From contig CM076850.1 of NCBI GenBank assembly GCA_039519185.1, positions 165,955,557 to 166,019,556 on the forward strand: DNA of 64,000 bases, written 5' to 3'. A program made the position numbers and the translations under genes. The notes beneath the pieces are model-generated. The model did no database searches, was not told the DNA's origin, and saw only the letters and a program-made list of their open reading frames with translations. Positions 22,435 to 33,403 of this stretch are shown here, piece by piece (within the stretch, counting starts at the first letter, position 1; every line of letters begins with the position of its first letter). The stretch comes from Astragalus membranaceus (lineage: Eukaryota; Streptophyta; Magnoliopsida; Fabales; Fabaceae).

Positions 22435-24335
22435 TCATTCTTCAGCAGTGGCGCTTGCAGCACTCAGATCAACAGAAAGATCCAGAACCTACAAAAACCA
22501 ACAGAAAGAATATGATCAAGAAAAAAATGTGTATTTAAAAGTGTAGCAACGTATTCAATATGTAATTTCAATTGTATAGTAATTAAACATTACAAACCTT
22601 TCCAGTGATGTTACTGTACATCTGAACCACATCTTTTACTGTGGTTTCAAAGTGTGTGGTAGCATCATAGCTCTGCAATACATAATTTCCAGTTAGTATA
22701 ACTGATTTTCAAAGATGAAAAGATTAAGGTAAAAAATTTCCATAATACATTGGATGTTAGGAAATAACAGACAAACAAAAGATGAAACAACAGAACAAGT
22801 TGGTTAGGAAATAACAGACAACAAAAGAAAAAGAAAATATTTGTGAAAGATTCTACTTACCGTAGAGATGAAACAACCATCAGCAGCATGATCATTGGAG
22901 GGTTCAAATCTGTCATAAATGTCATAGAATATCTCAGCTACAGGTCCAAGAAGGTCAATTCCAGGCTTCAATTCCACCTCAGGTTGGTCAGTTTCTGCTT
23001 CTGTTGTAACAAAAGCAATAAATTTCCCTTTTAGTGCTACATTGTGAGCATATGAGCAGCAGAAGAGATACCTGCAACGCAATATCAATCGCATAAATAT
23101 ATGTACATTTTGGTATAAACCGGGTATCCTCTGCGCGCAACTGCATAAATATATGTACATGTCATGAACTATTTTCATAAACTCTTGGAAACATTTACAT
23201 AAATGCTTACATGAAATGGTGTCAGGTAAAGATCTCACTCAATCATGTTCTACTACAATTTATTTTTGGACATCGATGCAATGTTGCAAACTAATTAGAT
23301 CTACAATAAAGTTATCTACCCTTAGAAATCTAGTAGGGGATACCTTATCAGGGAGATAAGATGGATCACAGACAACTTTCTTGCATTTTGCTGTTTCTCC
23401 TTCTGAAGTCACACCAATGGCTTTCCCGTCACCATCAAACTCTACCTTGCATTCTGGCTTGTTCAGCATGTAAGTTCCACCATACACAGCACTCAAACGT
23501 GCAAAGGCCTTTCAAAAATCAAAGGTATGGAAGTTAGTTTCATAATAATAATAATAAGCATATTAAATTTAAAAGAAAAGACAGATATGGCAAACCCGAG
23601 GCAATTCTCCTAGTCCATATAGTGGATATAGATGTAAGGTGAACCCCCTTGGAAGCGTGCTAGGGACTCTGCATAAACCTGTATAAAACAGACAACAATA
23701 CAACATGTGACAAAGAAACCTAAGGAAATAGTTTTAGCAGCTGAGAGTCCTTCACATTATGCAGAAGCATATGAAATTGATTTTGTAAAATTAGTACCTT
23801 AACTCTCTCCACAAAATCCTTGGCTGGCAAGTCCAGGTAATTATCATCAAGGTGAAGCGCCAAGGCATGACCAATAAAGTCAATTGTATCATCTTCCAAT
23901 CCATATTTCCTATATTTGGAGAAATCATTAAAAACTGAGGTCGGATTTAAAGGGATGTAGAATCAAGTAATGAGGAGAAGAACAAAAAGAAAAGGAAGTG
24001 GATACATACGATATCAGCTGCCTTGCTGTAACTTGGGTCAGATCAAGTCCTTCATGAGATTTGGGATCATTTGCTTCATAATCTTGAACATAAATGAAGA
24101 ACTTCCGAGCTCGACGCTTCTCAAATAGTCCCATAAAAGGTGACTTCAGTGCTTCAACATCTGTAGCTGGGACTTTGTAAATCTAAAAATAAATATAGAT
24201 ATTCTGCTGTAAGATTTTTCTCAATATGCAGCAGGAGGTTTCATGAAATGTAAAGCTTGCAATTTAGAAAAGTAGCAATAGTGAATATGGTGCATACCTT
24301 TCCCTTATTATACACAAAGCTTCCATCCATTACTT
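22435..24335 (-). pseudogene. Rab GDP-dissociation inhibitor pseudogene, N-terminus missing
   Basis: GDI extracts GDP-bound Rab GTPases from membranes. Exon-like pieces with GT-AG borders lie at 24298-24330 (DGSFVYNKGK), 24010-24182, 23798-23909, 23596-23678, 23344-23508 (AVYGGTYMLNKPECKVEF), 22861-23071 (CCSYAHNVALKGKF), 22598-22672 and 22435-22488 (stop TGA). The first 100 or so residues, including the FAD-type nucleotide-binding fold, are absent. A 2-bp insertion near 23625-23632 breaks the frame in the SPYIYPLYG region, and the exon expected between 23344 and 23071 is missing. Part of that gap resembles a SINE end. These lesions make a functional GDI impossible. Confidence 0.85.
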
Positions 24336-25103
24336 ACAAATGCTTCCATCTTTGTTTCCTTCTTTCTGGTTCAAATCCTTGGATGTTCAAGAATGACCTG
24401 TTAATGCAAAAAAAGTTTAAACATAACAAACAAATTACTTAAGACACCAAGCATAACAAAATAAAAGGAAAGTCGCCAAGCATAAAAAAATACAAACTCA
24501 ATGAAATTGATTTGATACATATAAGAGGAAAGCCACCAAGCATAACAAAATACAAAACAGAATCAACAACCACAAACAAACTCAAATGCACTACCAGAAA
24601 GCAGATCCGACAATTCTCAAATCGATAAGTGGGAATTAATGTGACATTTTTCCAAAACTTCTTTCTGGCCCTACATTCACGAACGATTGGGGTGAGAGAT
24701 AGAGTGAGAAAGGGAAACTTTATAAATCCTGTGAAAGCTTGCAGAAATTTTTGGGACTAATTGTTTTAATCTCAAAGCTAAAAGAAGTAAAACCCTAATA
24801 AAAGTTTATGAACTTTGGGGAAAGCCACGGATCTTACGAAATCACTACACAGAAAATTGCCCTTAACATAGTTAGAAAATTTATAGGGAGAAAAGAACTC
24901 TTCTCATATTCAGCATGTCATGTTCCTTTTGTTAAAATCATCCATCCATTTCAATTGTTTAAAGCCTCGGGAGAAACAATTTGATGAATGACATAAAACA
25001 AAAGAAAGCAACATTCACAAATCATGTAAAGGAAAAAAGGTAAACAGAAAAATGAATTCACAAGTATTTTAAGAAAAGGGGACCAACTCTAACCACTTTT
25101 ATT

Positions 25104-25333
25104 TTAAGAAAAGTGGAAATTGCTAGACCAAAAATTTGAAGTGAACAAAGAGGGGAACCAAAGAGCTTTACCATTATAGTCCATAGCTTCAAGCTTTGTT
25201 CTTATTTCGGATGCAGAATCATTGTCTCCATCAAGGAGGAGAACCCTAAGTCCCTTTGGAAAATCTTTGCATTTTTGTAAATCATTGGCAGTGCAAACCA
25301 TAGCTTGTTTGGCATCCTCTCTTTGTCCCCTAC
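25104..25333 (-). pseudogene. Captured first coding exon of a pseudo-response regulator (APRR2-like)
   Basis: After an acceptor (TTGTGTAG, minus strand) the frame reads MVCTANDLQKCKDFPKGLRV, then LLLDGDNDSASEIRTKLEAM, and meets a GT donor at DYNG. This is the N-terminal start of the receiver domain of APRR2/GLK-like pseudo-response regulators. The rest of the receiver and the Myb-like DNA-binding domain are absent. In the same orientation, the leader ORF lies upstream and the GDI fragment downstream, so a chimeric transcript is conceivable. It lies next to the CACTA end at 25997. Confidence 0.65.
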
Positions 25334-25350
25334 ACAACATCCATATGAGA

Positions 25351-25764
25351 TCACAATTTTAAGCAGGCAGAAGGAAAGGAAAAATAAAAAAAAAATAAAA
25401 AAATGGAACTCACTGGTTGTTGGACGCGAAACAGTGCAGTGGACGGAGGTGAACGCGAGAGAGATGAACGGAAATTTCGGTACGGGTTCCCAGCGAATAG
25501 TGGCGAAACCATGGCGGTGTTCACGGTGGTGCTTCGATTTGGTTTCTGCTGCAACTCTTTCGCGACGAAGAAGAAAGAAGGGTGTGGGTCGGGTCTGGTC
25601 TGGTTTCGCGAGGAGGAGAAGGAGTGGTGGTGGCCGGCGACGCGACAGGGAAAGTGGTGGTGGCCAGCGGATGCGACAGTGAGAGTGAAGAGTGGTGGCT
25701 GAGAGTGGGGAGGGAACTTTAGGGTTGGAGCGTGAGAGTAAAAGTGAGGGTGGGATTCGTTCAC
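25351..25764 (-). other. Leader ORF of the second CACTA element
   Basis: A Ser/Pro-rich frame runs on the minus strand. An ATG at 25510-25512 starts MVSPLFAGNPYRNFRSSLSR and the frame reaches a GT donor just after FRVQQP. The N-terminus looks like an organelle-targeting peptide (few acidic residues, many Ser/Arg). The pyrimidine-rich leader resembles the one at 720-900 in the first CACTA element, so it may belong to the element family. Confidence 0.4.
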
Positions 25765-25786
25765 GGTTCCCAGCGTTCTTTTAGAT

Positions 25787-25997
25787 TTAGGTGAGAAACG
25801 GTTCCGACGGATATGTATGCGTTTCCGACGGAAACTTCCCTCGGAAATTAGCGACGGGTATAAATTCCCTCGGAAAGATAAGTGAAAAACACACTAAACA
25901 CGTAGCGAGGGAATTATCCGTCGGAAAAGAACGTATTACCGACCAAAATAAATCCCTTGGAAATATGTGGTAGCTAAATCAGCATATTCTTGTAGTG
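25787..25997. mobile_element. Terminus of a second CACTA element
   Basis: The sequence ends ATTCTTGTAGTG at 25997 and matches the inverted form of the left terminus of the first CACTA element (495-705) along about 210 bp, including the CCGACGG/CCCTCGG motif cluster. The opposite terminus was not found: CACTACC at 24589 and CACTACA at 24843 lack the motif cluster and a matching 3-bp duplication. The element is either truncated or its other end lies left of the foldback element. Confidence 0.8.
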
Positions 25998-26009
25998 TGT
26001 GCTTCAACT

Positions 26010-27433
26010 TTTTTGGTGGCTTTAAATCAAACTCTGCATGATACCTATATATTTCACTTTCTAATTGTATTGTCTTCTTTTCTCTCTAATTGTGTGTTAA
26101 GTTTTTATATTTACCTTTGATTAATATGGATAGCGTTATTAAAATTCTTTATACTTTTTCTTCTTATTATGATGTTCAATTTCAATGTATTTGTTAATTT
26201 TCATTTTTAATTTTATAATCTTCTTATCTAATTTAAAGTTATAATTTAATTATTTTTTTCACGGGAACTCAACCACATTAACAATAAAACCCTCATCATA
26301 TCCTTTCAACTTTGTATAGGTGTTTCTATTTTATTGGTGGTTTTCATTCAACCCTACATGATACCCACGTGTTTCACTTTCTATTTGTGTGATCTTTATT
26401 TTGATAATTTTGCACCAACGGGTATTAGAAGCATACTTAAATTGGTGTTTATATTTTTATCTTTCCTTTATATACGATAACCGCGTCGCAACATTTACTA
26501 TCGCGAGAACTTGCCGCATTTACTCCACGGGAACTTCAACCACATTTACAATAGAACCTCCATTAACTTCTTTCAACTTTGTATAGCTGCTTCTATTTTA
26601 TTGGTGGTTTTCATCCAACTCTGCATAATACCCATGTGTTTCACTTTCTAATTGTGTTGTCTTCTTTTCTTTCTAATTTTAGGTTAAGTTTTTATATTTA
26701 CATTTGATAAATATGGATTATTTTATTAAATTTCTTTAGACTTTTTCTTCTTATTATCTATGGATGTTCAATTTCAATGTCATTGCTAATGTTCCCTTTT
26801 AATTTTGTAATCTTCTTATTTAATTGTTATTCACGGGAACTTCAGCTGCACTTACAAGAGAGTCTCCATCACATTCTTTAAACTTTGTATAGGTACTTAT
26901 ATTTTATTGGTGGTTTTTATCCAACCCTATAAGATACCCACGTGTTTCACTTTCTATTTGTGTTGTCTTTTTTATTTTGATTATTTTGCACCAACAGGTA
27001 TTACTCTGCAGGAACTTGAAGCATTTACTCCTACAAAAACTTGAAGCATTTGATCAGATTCGCGTTGCAGTATTTACTCTGCGGGAACTTGAAGCATTTA
27101 CTCCTACAAAAACTTCAGCCACATTTACAATAGAACCCCCCATCATCTTCTTTCAACTTTGTATAGCTGCACCTATTTTATTGGTGGTTTTCATCCAACC
27201 CTTCATGATACTCACGTGTTTCACTTTCTATTTGTGTTGTCTTCTTTTTATTCTAACTATGGGTTAACCTGCGGAAACTTCGACCAGATTTACACTAGCT
27301 AGAACTCCATCATCTTTTTCAACTTTGTATAGCTGATTCTATTTTATTGGTTGGTTTTCATCCAGCCCTGCAAGATACCCATGTGTTTAACTTTCTATTT
27401 GTGTTGTCTTCTTTTCTTTCTAATTACGGGTTG

Positions 27434-27484
<51 letters not shown>

Positions 27485-28140
27485 ATAATGTTATTAAGAT
27501 TGTTTACACGTTTTCTTCTTACTATCTAAGAATGTTCAACTTTCAGCCACATTTACAATAGATCCCCCATCATATTCTTTCAACTTTCAATTGGTGCTTC
27601 TATTTATTGGTGGTTTTTATCCAACCCTACACGATATCCACATGTTTCACTTTCTATTTGTGTTGTCTTCTTTATTTTGGTCATTTCACACCAACAGGTA
27701 TTAGAAATATACTTAAATTGGTGTTTATATTTTTTATCTTTCTTTAATATTTGAGTAGATCGTTGCAGCATTGACTCCAATGGAAACTTTAGCCACATTT
27801 ACAATAGAACCTCCATCATCTTCTTTCAATGGAAACTTCAGCCACATTTATAACTTTCTATAACTGCTCCTATTTTATTATGGGTTTTCATCCAACCATG
27901 CATGATACTCACATGTTTCACTTTTTAATTGTGTTGTCTTTTCTATTTAATTATGAGTTTAGTTTTTATATTTACATTTGAAGAATGCTGATTATGTTAT
28001 TAAAATTCTTTAGACTTTTTTTTCTTATTATCTATGGAGGATATTCAATTTAAATGTCTTTGTTAATGTTTCTTTTTTATTTCATAATCTTTTTATTTAA
28101 TTTATAGTTATAATTTAATTTTTATTCACGGTTATTAGCT
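26010..28140. repeat. Diverged tandem array of about 0.25-0.3 kb units
   Basis: The phrase CTATTTTATTGGTGGTTTTC and its neighbours (CATGATACCCACGTGTTTCA, TTTGTGTTGTCTTC, GGAACTTCAGCCACATTTAC) recur about seven or eight times, for example near 26325, 26595, 26900, 27175, 27335, 27600 and 27870. Units vary in length through internal deletions. A TA dinucleotide run (27440-27482) sits in one unit. No coding potential. Confidence 0.8.
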
Positions 28141-28157
28141 TATATGTTTTACAAACT

Positions 28158-28355
28158 AACACCTTTGGCCTAATGGCATAGGCTACATTGGGACAGGGGG
28201 TTGACCTGGTGCTTCCGAGTTCGATTCCTTCAGTGGACAAACTCGGTGGTTGTCAGTACGAAATTTCTCCTAAACATAATGAGATTTTAGTCTTTCGTTG
28301 AAAGCGTCAGACACCCCGTGAGTAGCCAACAATAATCCAAGCTAAAAAAAGACTA
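28158..28355 (+). mobile_element. tRNA-derived SINE
   Basis: An A-box-like TGGCCTAATGGCATAGG (28166-28182) and a B-box-like GAGTTCGATTCCT (28217-28229) are spaced as in RNA polymerase III promoters. The body ends in an A-rich stretch near 28350. It differs from the SINE at 5757. Confidence 0.65.
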
Positions 28356-28383
28356 TATTTTATACAAAGCAAATTTAGCCGTC

Positions 28384-28408
28384 CCCGTGCATCGCACGAG
28401 TATTAGGG
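28384..28408 (+). mobile_element. Possible Helitron 3' end hairpin
   Basis: CCGTGCATCGCACGAG forms a 5-bp stem with a 3-nt loop and is followed closely by TATTAG. Plant Helitron 3' ends often have a CCCGTGCATCGCACGGG hairpin before CTRR. The terminal CTRR is not exact here (TTAG) and no 5' TC end was fixed, so this is tentative. Confidence 0.3.
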
Positions 28409-28639
28409 CCGGTATATAATAGGGGCGGCTTATTTCAGAAAAAAGATTACATCACAGATGACGGTATTATCCCAATAATAAAATGGCTTTACTAGTTGAC
28501 AAAGAGTTGAAGGATCTTTTATGTATGTATGCAGCCGATTGAAATTGTCCTGCTTCTTGTAGTTATCATAATCAACAACATATAAAACCAAAAAGTAAAT
28601 ATGATCAGGAAGCTCGTCACTAAAATTGATCGGACCCCT

Positions 28640-28800
28640 AAGCATATTCTATTTAATTTAGTTTATTGTTTAAAAACAAGCTAATTTGTTTGTCTAATTT
28701 ACTGTAGGTAAAGGCTAGGTTGCCCTAAGGCATATTTTATTGTTTAACAACAAGCTAATTTGTTTGTTTAATTTATTGTAGGTGAGGGCTAGGTTGCCTT
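28640..28800. repeat. Short tandem duplication of about 80 bp
   Basis: The sequence around GCTAATTTGTTTGT..TGTAGGT(A/G)A(A/G)GGCTAGGTTGCC occurs at about 28678-28735 and again at 28750-28800. Confidence 0.7.
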
Positions 28801-29164
28801 TGAGAAAATGTGAGTAGTTTACCCAATTTTACTTGTATTCTTCAATATTTGACACATGTATCCCACTAACTTAATATCAAAGTGATCTAAAAGCAAAAAC
28901 ATACAAGTCAATTATGTGGCTAAGTGGAATTTACCTTTTAAGCGAGTCACAGAAGCACTAGTATCCCACATTGGCTCGGTGGAAATGTATCCGACATTTC
29001 CAAAGCCAAAGGCACCCAGGAAAAGTTAATTGTTGGCATCTTCATGGAGTTTGGAGTGGCATCTGGTCTCAGAGTTAACCTTCAGGTGTACCCCCTGCAT
29101 AGAGAAGTACCTTGTTTTCCCTATACTAAAGAGAAGGATAAAGCATGCTGAGTATGGCTTTATC

Positions 29165-29720
29165 CTATTTAATATGCGGGAGCCGCTCTGCAGTCAGCCT
29201 GCAATCGCGCTGTGGCACTTCCCCCTCCCCTTTTAATAAAATAATAATAATAATAATAATAAAATATTAATAATCCAAATTTTTCATATTTTAAGTATTA
29301 TTTTAGGTTTTTTAAAACCCAATTTTTTTTGGATATACAAATACCTATTTGATATGCGCCAGCCGCTCTGCAGTTGTTCTGCAGCTGCGGTTCCGCGCCA
29401 AATGCATTTTTTTTTTGTTTTTTTTTTAATGTTTTTCTTAAATAATGTTCCCTTTTGTCCTTTTAAATCCTATTTGATATGCGCCAGCCGCTCTGCAGTT
29501 GTCCTGTAATTGCGCGCCAAATGCATTTTTTTGTTTTTTTTTTGTTTCTTTATTTTAATGTCTTTCTTATACCTATTTGATATACGCCAGCCGCTCTGCA
29601 GTTGTCCTGCAGTTGCGCTTCCGCGCCAAATGCATTTTTTTGTTTCTTTATTTTAATGTCTTTCTTATACCTATTTGATATGCGCCAGCCGCTCTGCAGT
29701 TGTCCTGCAATTTTTTACCA
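29165..29720. repeat. Tandem array with GCCAGCCGCTCTGCAGTTGT core, five copies
   Basis: The core CCTATTTGATATGCGCCAGC followed by CGCTCTGCAGTTGTCCTGCA starts at about 29165, 29343, 29467, 29571 and 29671. The GC-rich cores alternate with T-rich spacers of changing length. No open frame spans the array. Confidence 0.85.
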
Positions 29721-30164
29721 ACTGAGTCATTCTCATATTTGCTCTTATTTTATTCTAAATATGGAAGTATGATTGTAATTTAAGAAAAAAAAACATCTCA
29801 AAAAATAATCACACAATACTTATTATAAAAAAACATCTAAAAAAATATAGATACACGTTTAATATCATTTTATGTTACCATATCTCAACAGTTGGAGGTT
29901 GAAGAATTTTCCATTCAAAAACAGCACACAAAAAATCATGAAATTACATATAATTTACTGTATACTACCTATATTAATTTACACACTACAAATATTAATA
30001 TGTTATACCTTTATATGCCTCGTGCAGAGTACGGGAACTAAAACTAGTCATTGATAAGCTACAAACTATTTGTTATACACTTTGGAGTCCGCATGGAGAA
30101 AGGTTAGCACACTCATCCCATTTGTTGATATTCATGACATTGATCTGACACTCAGACCTCATTG

Positions 30165-30511
30165 TTCACAATGAATGGAATTTTGATGCTATTTATACTT
30201 CTCTCCCTGAGTTGACAATGAACAAGGCTACAGACGTGTTCTATGCTATTCAGATTCGATGCTCGTTTAAGGTCCGCTCAACCAGCTTCACGCTTATGCA
30301 TGCAACCGTGATCCATAACATCAAGGACTGTGTTGCCCGCAATTGGTCCTTGTAGATTGTTCACACGGTTAGGGAAGGCAACTCAGCTGTCGAGCTTCAT
30401 GGCAAAGATGGGAGCAAAATTGGTGAAGAAATAGAGAGTTCTAGACCATCCTCCTCATGGCATGGCAGACATTCTCGCTAGAGATGCTGCTAGACTTTTA
30501 ATTCCCCGCAT
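30165..30511 (+). pseudogene. LINE relic, RNase H-like C-terminal end
   Basis: A decayed frame contains NFDAIYTSLPELTMNKATDV, then a TAG, then IVHTVREGNSAV, and after frame changes MADILARDAARLLIPRI (30462-30512). The REGN and LARDA phrases are typical of the RNase H-like tail of plant LINE polyproteins. Stops and shifts show it is dead. Confidence 0.6.
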
Positions 30512-32385
30512 TTTTAATTTTTTTTTTGCTTTTCTTTCCCTTTCTATACCAAAAAAAATAAGATATCTATGTTGTGTAACACGCCAAATAAGCAGCCTCC
30601 CCTATTTTTTTCTTGTGTTTCTCTTTATCTTCGGTATATTTTTCCCTTTTCTCTTATATTTTTTTTTTTAATTTTTTCCCCATGGAAATTGCTTCTCTTG
30701 GATTGTTTTGATACTGAGTCTTTAAAATTAAAAAATATACATTACACTTTTAATGATTGTGATGTATTTGAATGTTTCACATGTTCACGTTCATTAATGG
30801 TGCAACATTTTTTTTGTAAATCATTTCACAAAAATATTTTATGGTTAATTAAGTAGTATTTTCATAATAGAAAATAAAATACAAATAATTTGAGAGGAGG
30901 GTTTATTAAGTTACTCCACATATATATGTTTTGCCAATGAATGTGGACTCAATTTGCAAAGAGTTGGCTCATCTTTCACAAGTGATGACCTCTTTAATAG
31001 GTGATCTATTAGTACCTCTGTAAACTTTCAAAAGAGCCGTGAGGCCTTTCCCAACTCTGGTGAGCTCTCGGAGCCCAAATCACCTAAACTTTTTATAACA
31101 AAAAAAAATTAAGTTACTCTACATCCTATTTTGATTTCGATTTAATTCAATAGTAACATAGATGATGTATAGTGACTATTGAATTAGATTCAAATCAAGA
31201 GAGTAAAGGAAGTTGTACTCTATTCAGAATTTGAGTACTTCTTTTAGTAAAAAAGTCATGGTATGATGGTGTGTGTATACAGCTATCAGAAGTTCACAGC
31301 ACGCTAACTTACTATTCTTTTTGGTTAGTTTGTTGAGCATTCCCTAAGATGGGCCCAAGGCACGAGTTTATTTGTTAGTTGACTATATTTTCAATTATTC
31401 ACTTAGGTTGGTTAGTATTTACACCCAGGTTTTTATACGATGCACCCACTTCTTTGGAATGTGTTTTTTTCAATTTGCAAACTAAGTAAACTTCCGGAGG
31501 GTAAAATGACCACAAAAATAAATATTATACCCATGGTAAAATTCCCATGGTATTTAAAGGTCGCCATCAGCACCATGTTTTGCAAATAAATATTATACCT
31601 CGAGCTAATATTTTAATCTTCCAAATGTATCAATCCTTGGCATCACCATCAGGTCTTGATTCATGACGATATATATAACACTGTCTCCAACAATTCAATC
31701 TTATCCCAATAAAGACCTCTAAAATGCTACGGTCATCCAGACTCCACTTATAAAAATGTTATAAGTATGTCCTTTTTAGAGTATTCATCAAAGGTTAATA
31801 TATCTCAGCTCCACTCTCAGATTCACTCACTTTATAACACATAACGTAGCTTTTGGTTCATTAAATAACTGAGGTATTTAGATCGGTTATTCAATAAACT
31901 AAAATCTGCATTGTCTCTTAATTATAAAATGAAAAGGAGGTAGTAAAAAAAGAGTAGTGATTAAAAAATAAATCACTGACCTTAGAAGAGTTAATAGCAT
32001 TTTTCATGAAGCAAACCTCAATTACTCATTAGGAATACCATTGCAAAACTAACTAGTTAGTTGATAAGTATAACACAAATTTAAATGTTAAATAGGGGGG
32101 TGCAAGGAGCAAGTCCTAGAGGTACCTGTACATTGTGCCACTATACACATCAATTTATTCATTCAAAACCTTCATAGTCTATCTTAATACACAACCATTA
32201 ATCCTCTCAACTTCTCAATCTAATAATATATATCCACCCAACTTATATTTATATATATATATAATAATAATTTACAAGTAATTAAACATTCATGTTGACC
32301 AAAAAAACTAAACATTCATGACTTTTTGTTCATCTCTAGTCCCATAGAGAGCTCACTAATAAACACCAAATTTTCATCATAAGAG
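30512..32385. other. AT-rich intergenic DNA, no gene seen
   Basis: Only short, T-rich open frames. No RNA gene, splice-supported exon or transposon end was recognised. Confidence 0.4.
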
Positions 32386-33403
32386 TCAACAAATAACACA
32401 AGCATTTGGGTTGTCTTCAGCACTGTGAACATGATAGTATTGAGTCATGTAAGGATTATAGGCTTTGTATAGCTTAACAAGCTCAGCAATTTGTTCATTT
32501 GGATCTTTTTTCTTATCATCATCTTTCTTTTTCTCATCTTTTTTACCCTCATCTTTTTTGCCTTCATCTTTCTTCTTCTCTGGCTCTTTTGCTGGTCCAA
32601 CTGTTACAATTTCTGTGTGCCAAGTTTTTCTTAATTTCCTAACCACATCCACAGGATCTATGTCTCCCACTACAGTTAGCTTCTTCTCCTTCATGTCCAT
32701 GGCAATAGATTCAATGCCTGCATTTAATTAATTAATCTTTCTTGCATAGTTAATATATAGGAGCAGATGACCAGATAATTAAATAAATAAATAAATAAAT
32801 AAATATCTGCAATCCCTCTATTTAAAAAAAATATAATTGTATAATTATCAAGAAAACGAAATCATATATTTTTCTTGCAGGGAAGGGAATAATGATTTTC
32901 ATTTGTGTTCATTAAAAACCAGTCTGATACAAATTGATTGGTAGAATCATTCCAATTAGTTGATTCACTAAATAAACTCCAATTATTTTTATTTAGCTAA
33001 TTAGAATATAAGTTCATATTATTTATTTGATTTGATTTAACAATTTAAATTGGAAACTAAAAAGACAGACTGATTTTACTAATTACTAAATTAATAGTCT
33101 AATTAGTAGTAGTACCTGAAAGGCTAGAAACAGATTTCATGGCCTTCTGTTTTGCTTTGTCATCGTGCAAATCCAATTTCACCACCACTTTCTGCAGCAA
33201 AACAAAAGGACCACATTAATGTAAAAGAAATACTGAACATTGAATTTGTTGTACTTGATTGGTTTAAATAAAACAAAGAAACGGGTAAGAGGAAGATAGG
33301 GCAAGAACTTTTTCAAAAAAAACAAAACAAGTGAAGACAGAGAAAACAGAACGAACATGTAGTGTTGAACAAGCTAAGATTAAGAAAGAAATCTGACCTT
33401 CAT
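32386..33403 (-). CDS. Isoprenylated heavy-metal-associated-domain plant protein (three exons)
   Basis: Exons on the minus strand are 33398-33403 (Met-Lys only), 33116-33191 and 32386-32717, with GT-AG introns, giving 137 aa. Residues 3-70 fit the beta-alpha-beta-beta-alpha-beta HMA fold: KVVVKLDLHDDKAKQKAM, then AMDMKEKKLTVVGDIDP and VVRKLRKTW. A Lys/Asp/Glu-rich linker follows. The protein ends CVIC, a CaaX box for isoprenylation and membrane attachment. The family (HIPP/HPP) usually binds metal through CxxC in the first loop, but here the loop reads DLHDDKAKQK without cysteines, so metal binding by that site is unlikely. Some such proteins act in stress or pathogen responses. This one cannot be assigned a role from sequence. 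The tiny first exon is normal for the family. Confidence 0.88.

Noticed and set aside
24589..24600. CACTACCAGAAA as left end of the second CACTA element
   Set aside because: The preceding trinucleotide (ATG) does not match the one after 25997 (TGT), and the CCGACGG motif cluster is missing.
24843..24856. CACTACACAGAAAA as a CACTA end
   Set aside because: No subterminal motif cluster and no matching 3-bp duplication.
28955..28990. Upstream sequence element of a snRNA gene (TCCCACATTGG)
   Set aside because: No TATA box at the required distance and no recognisable snRNA body follows.
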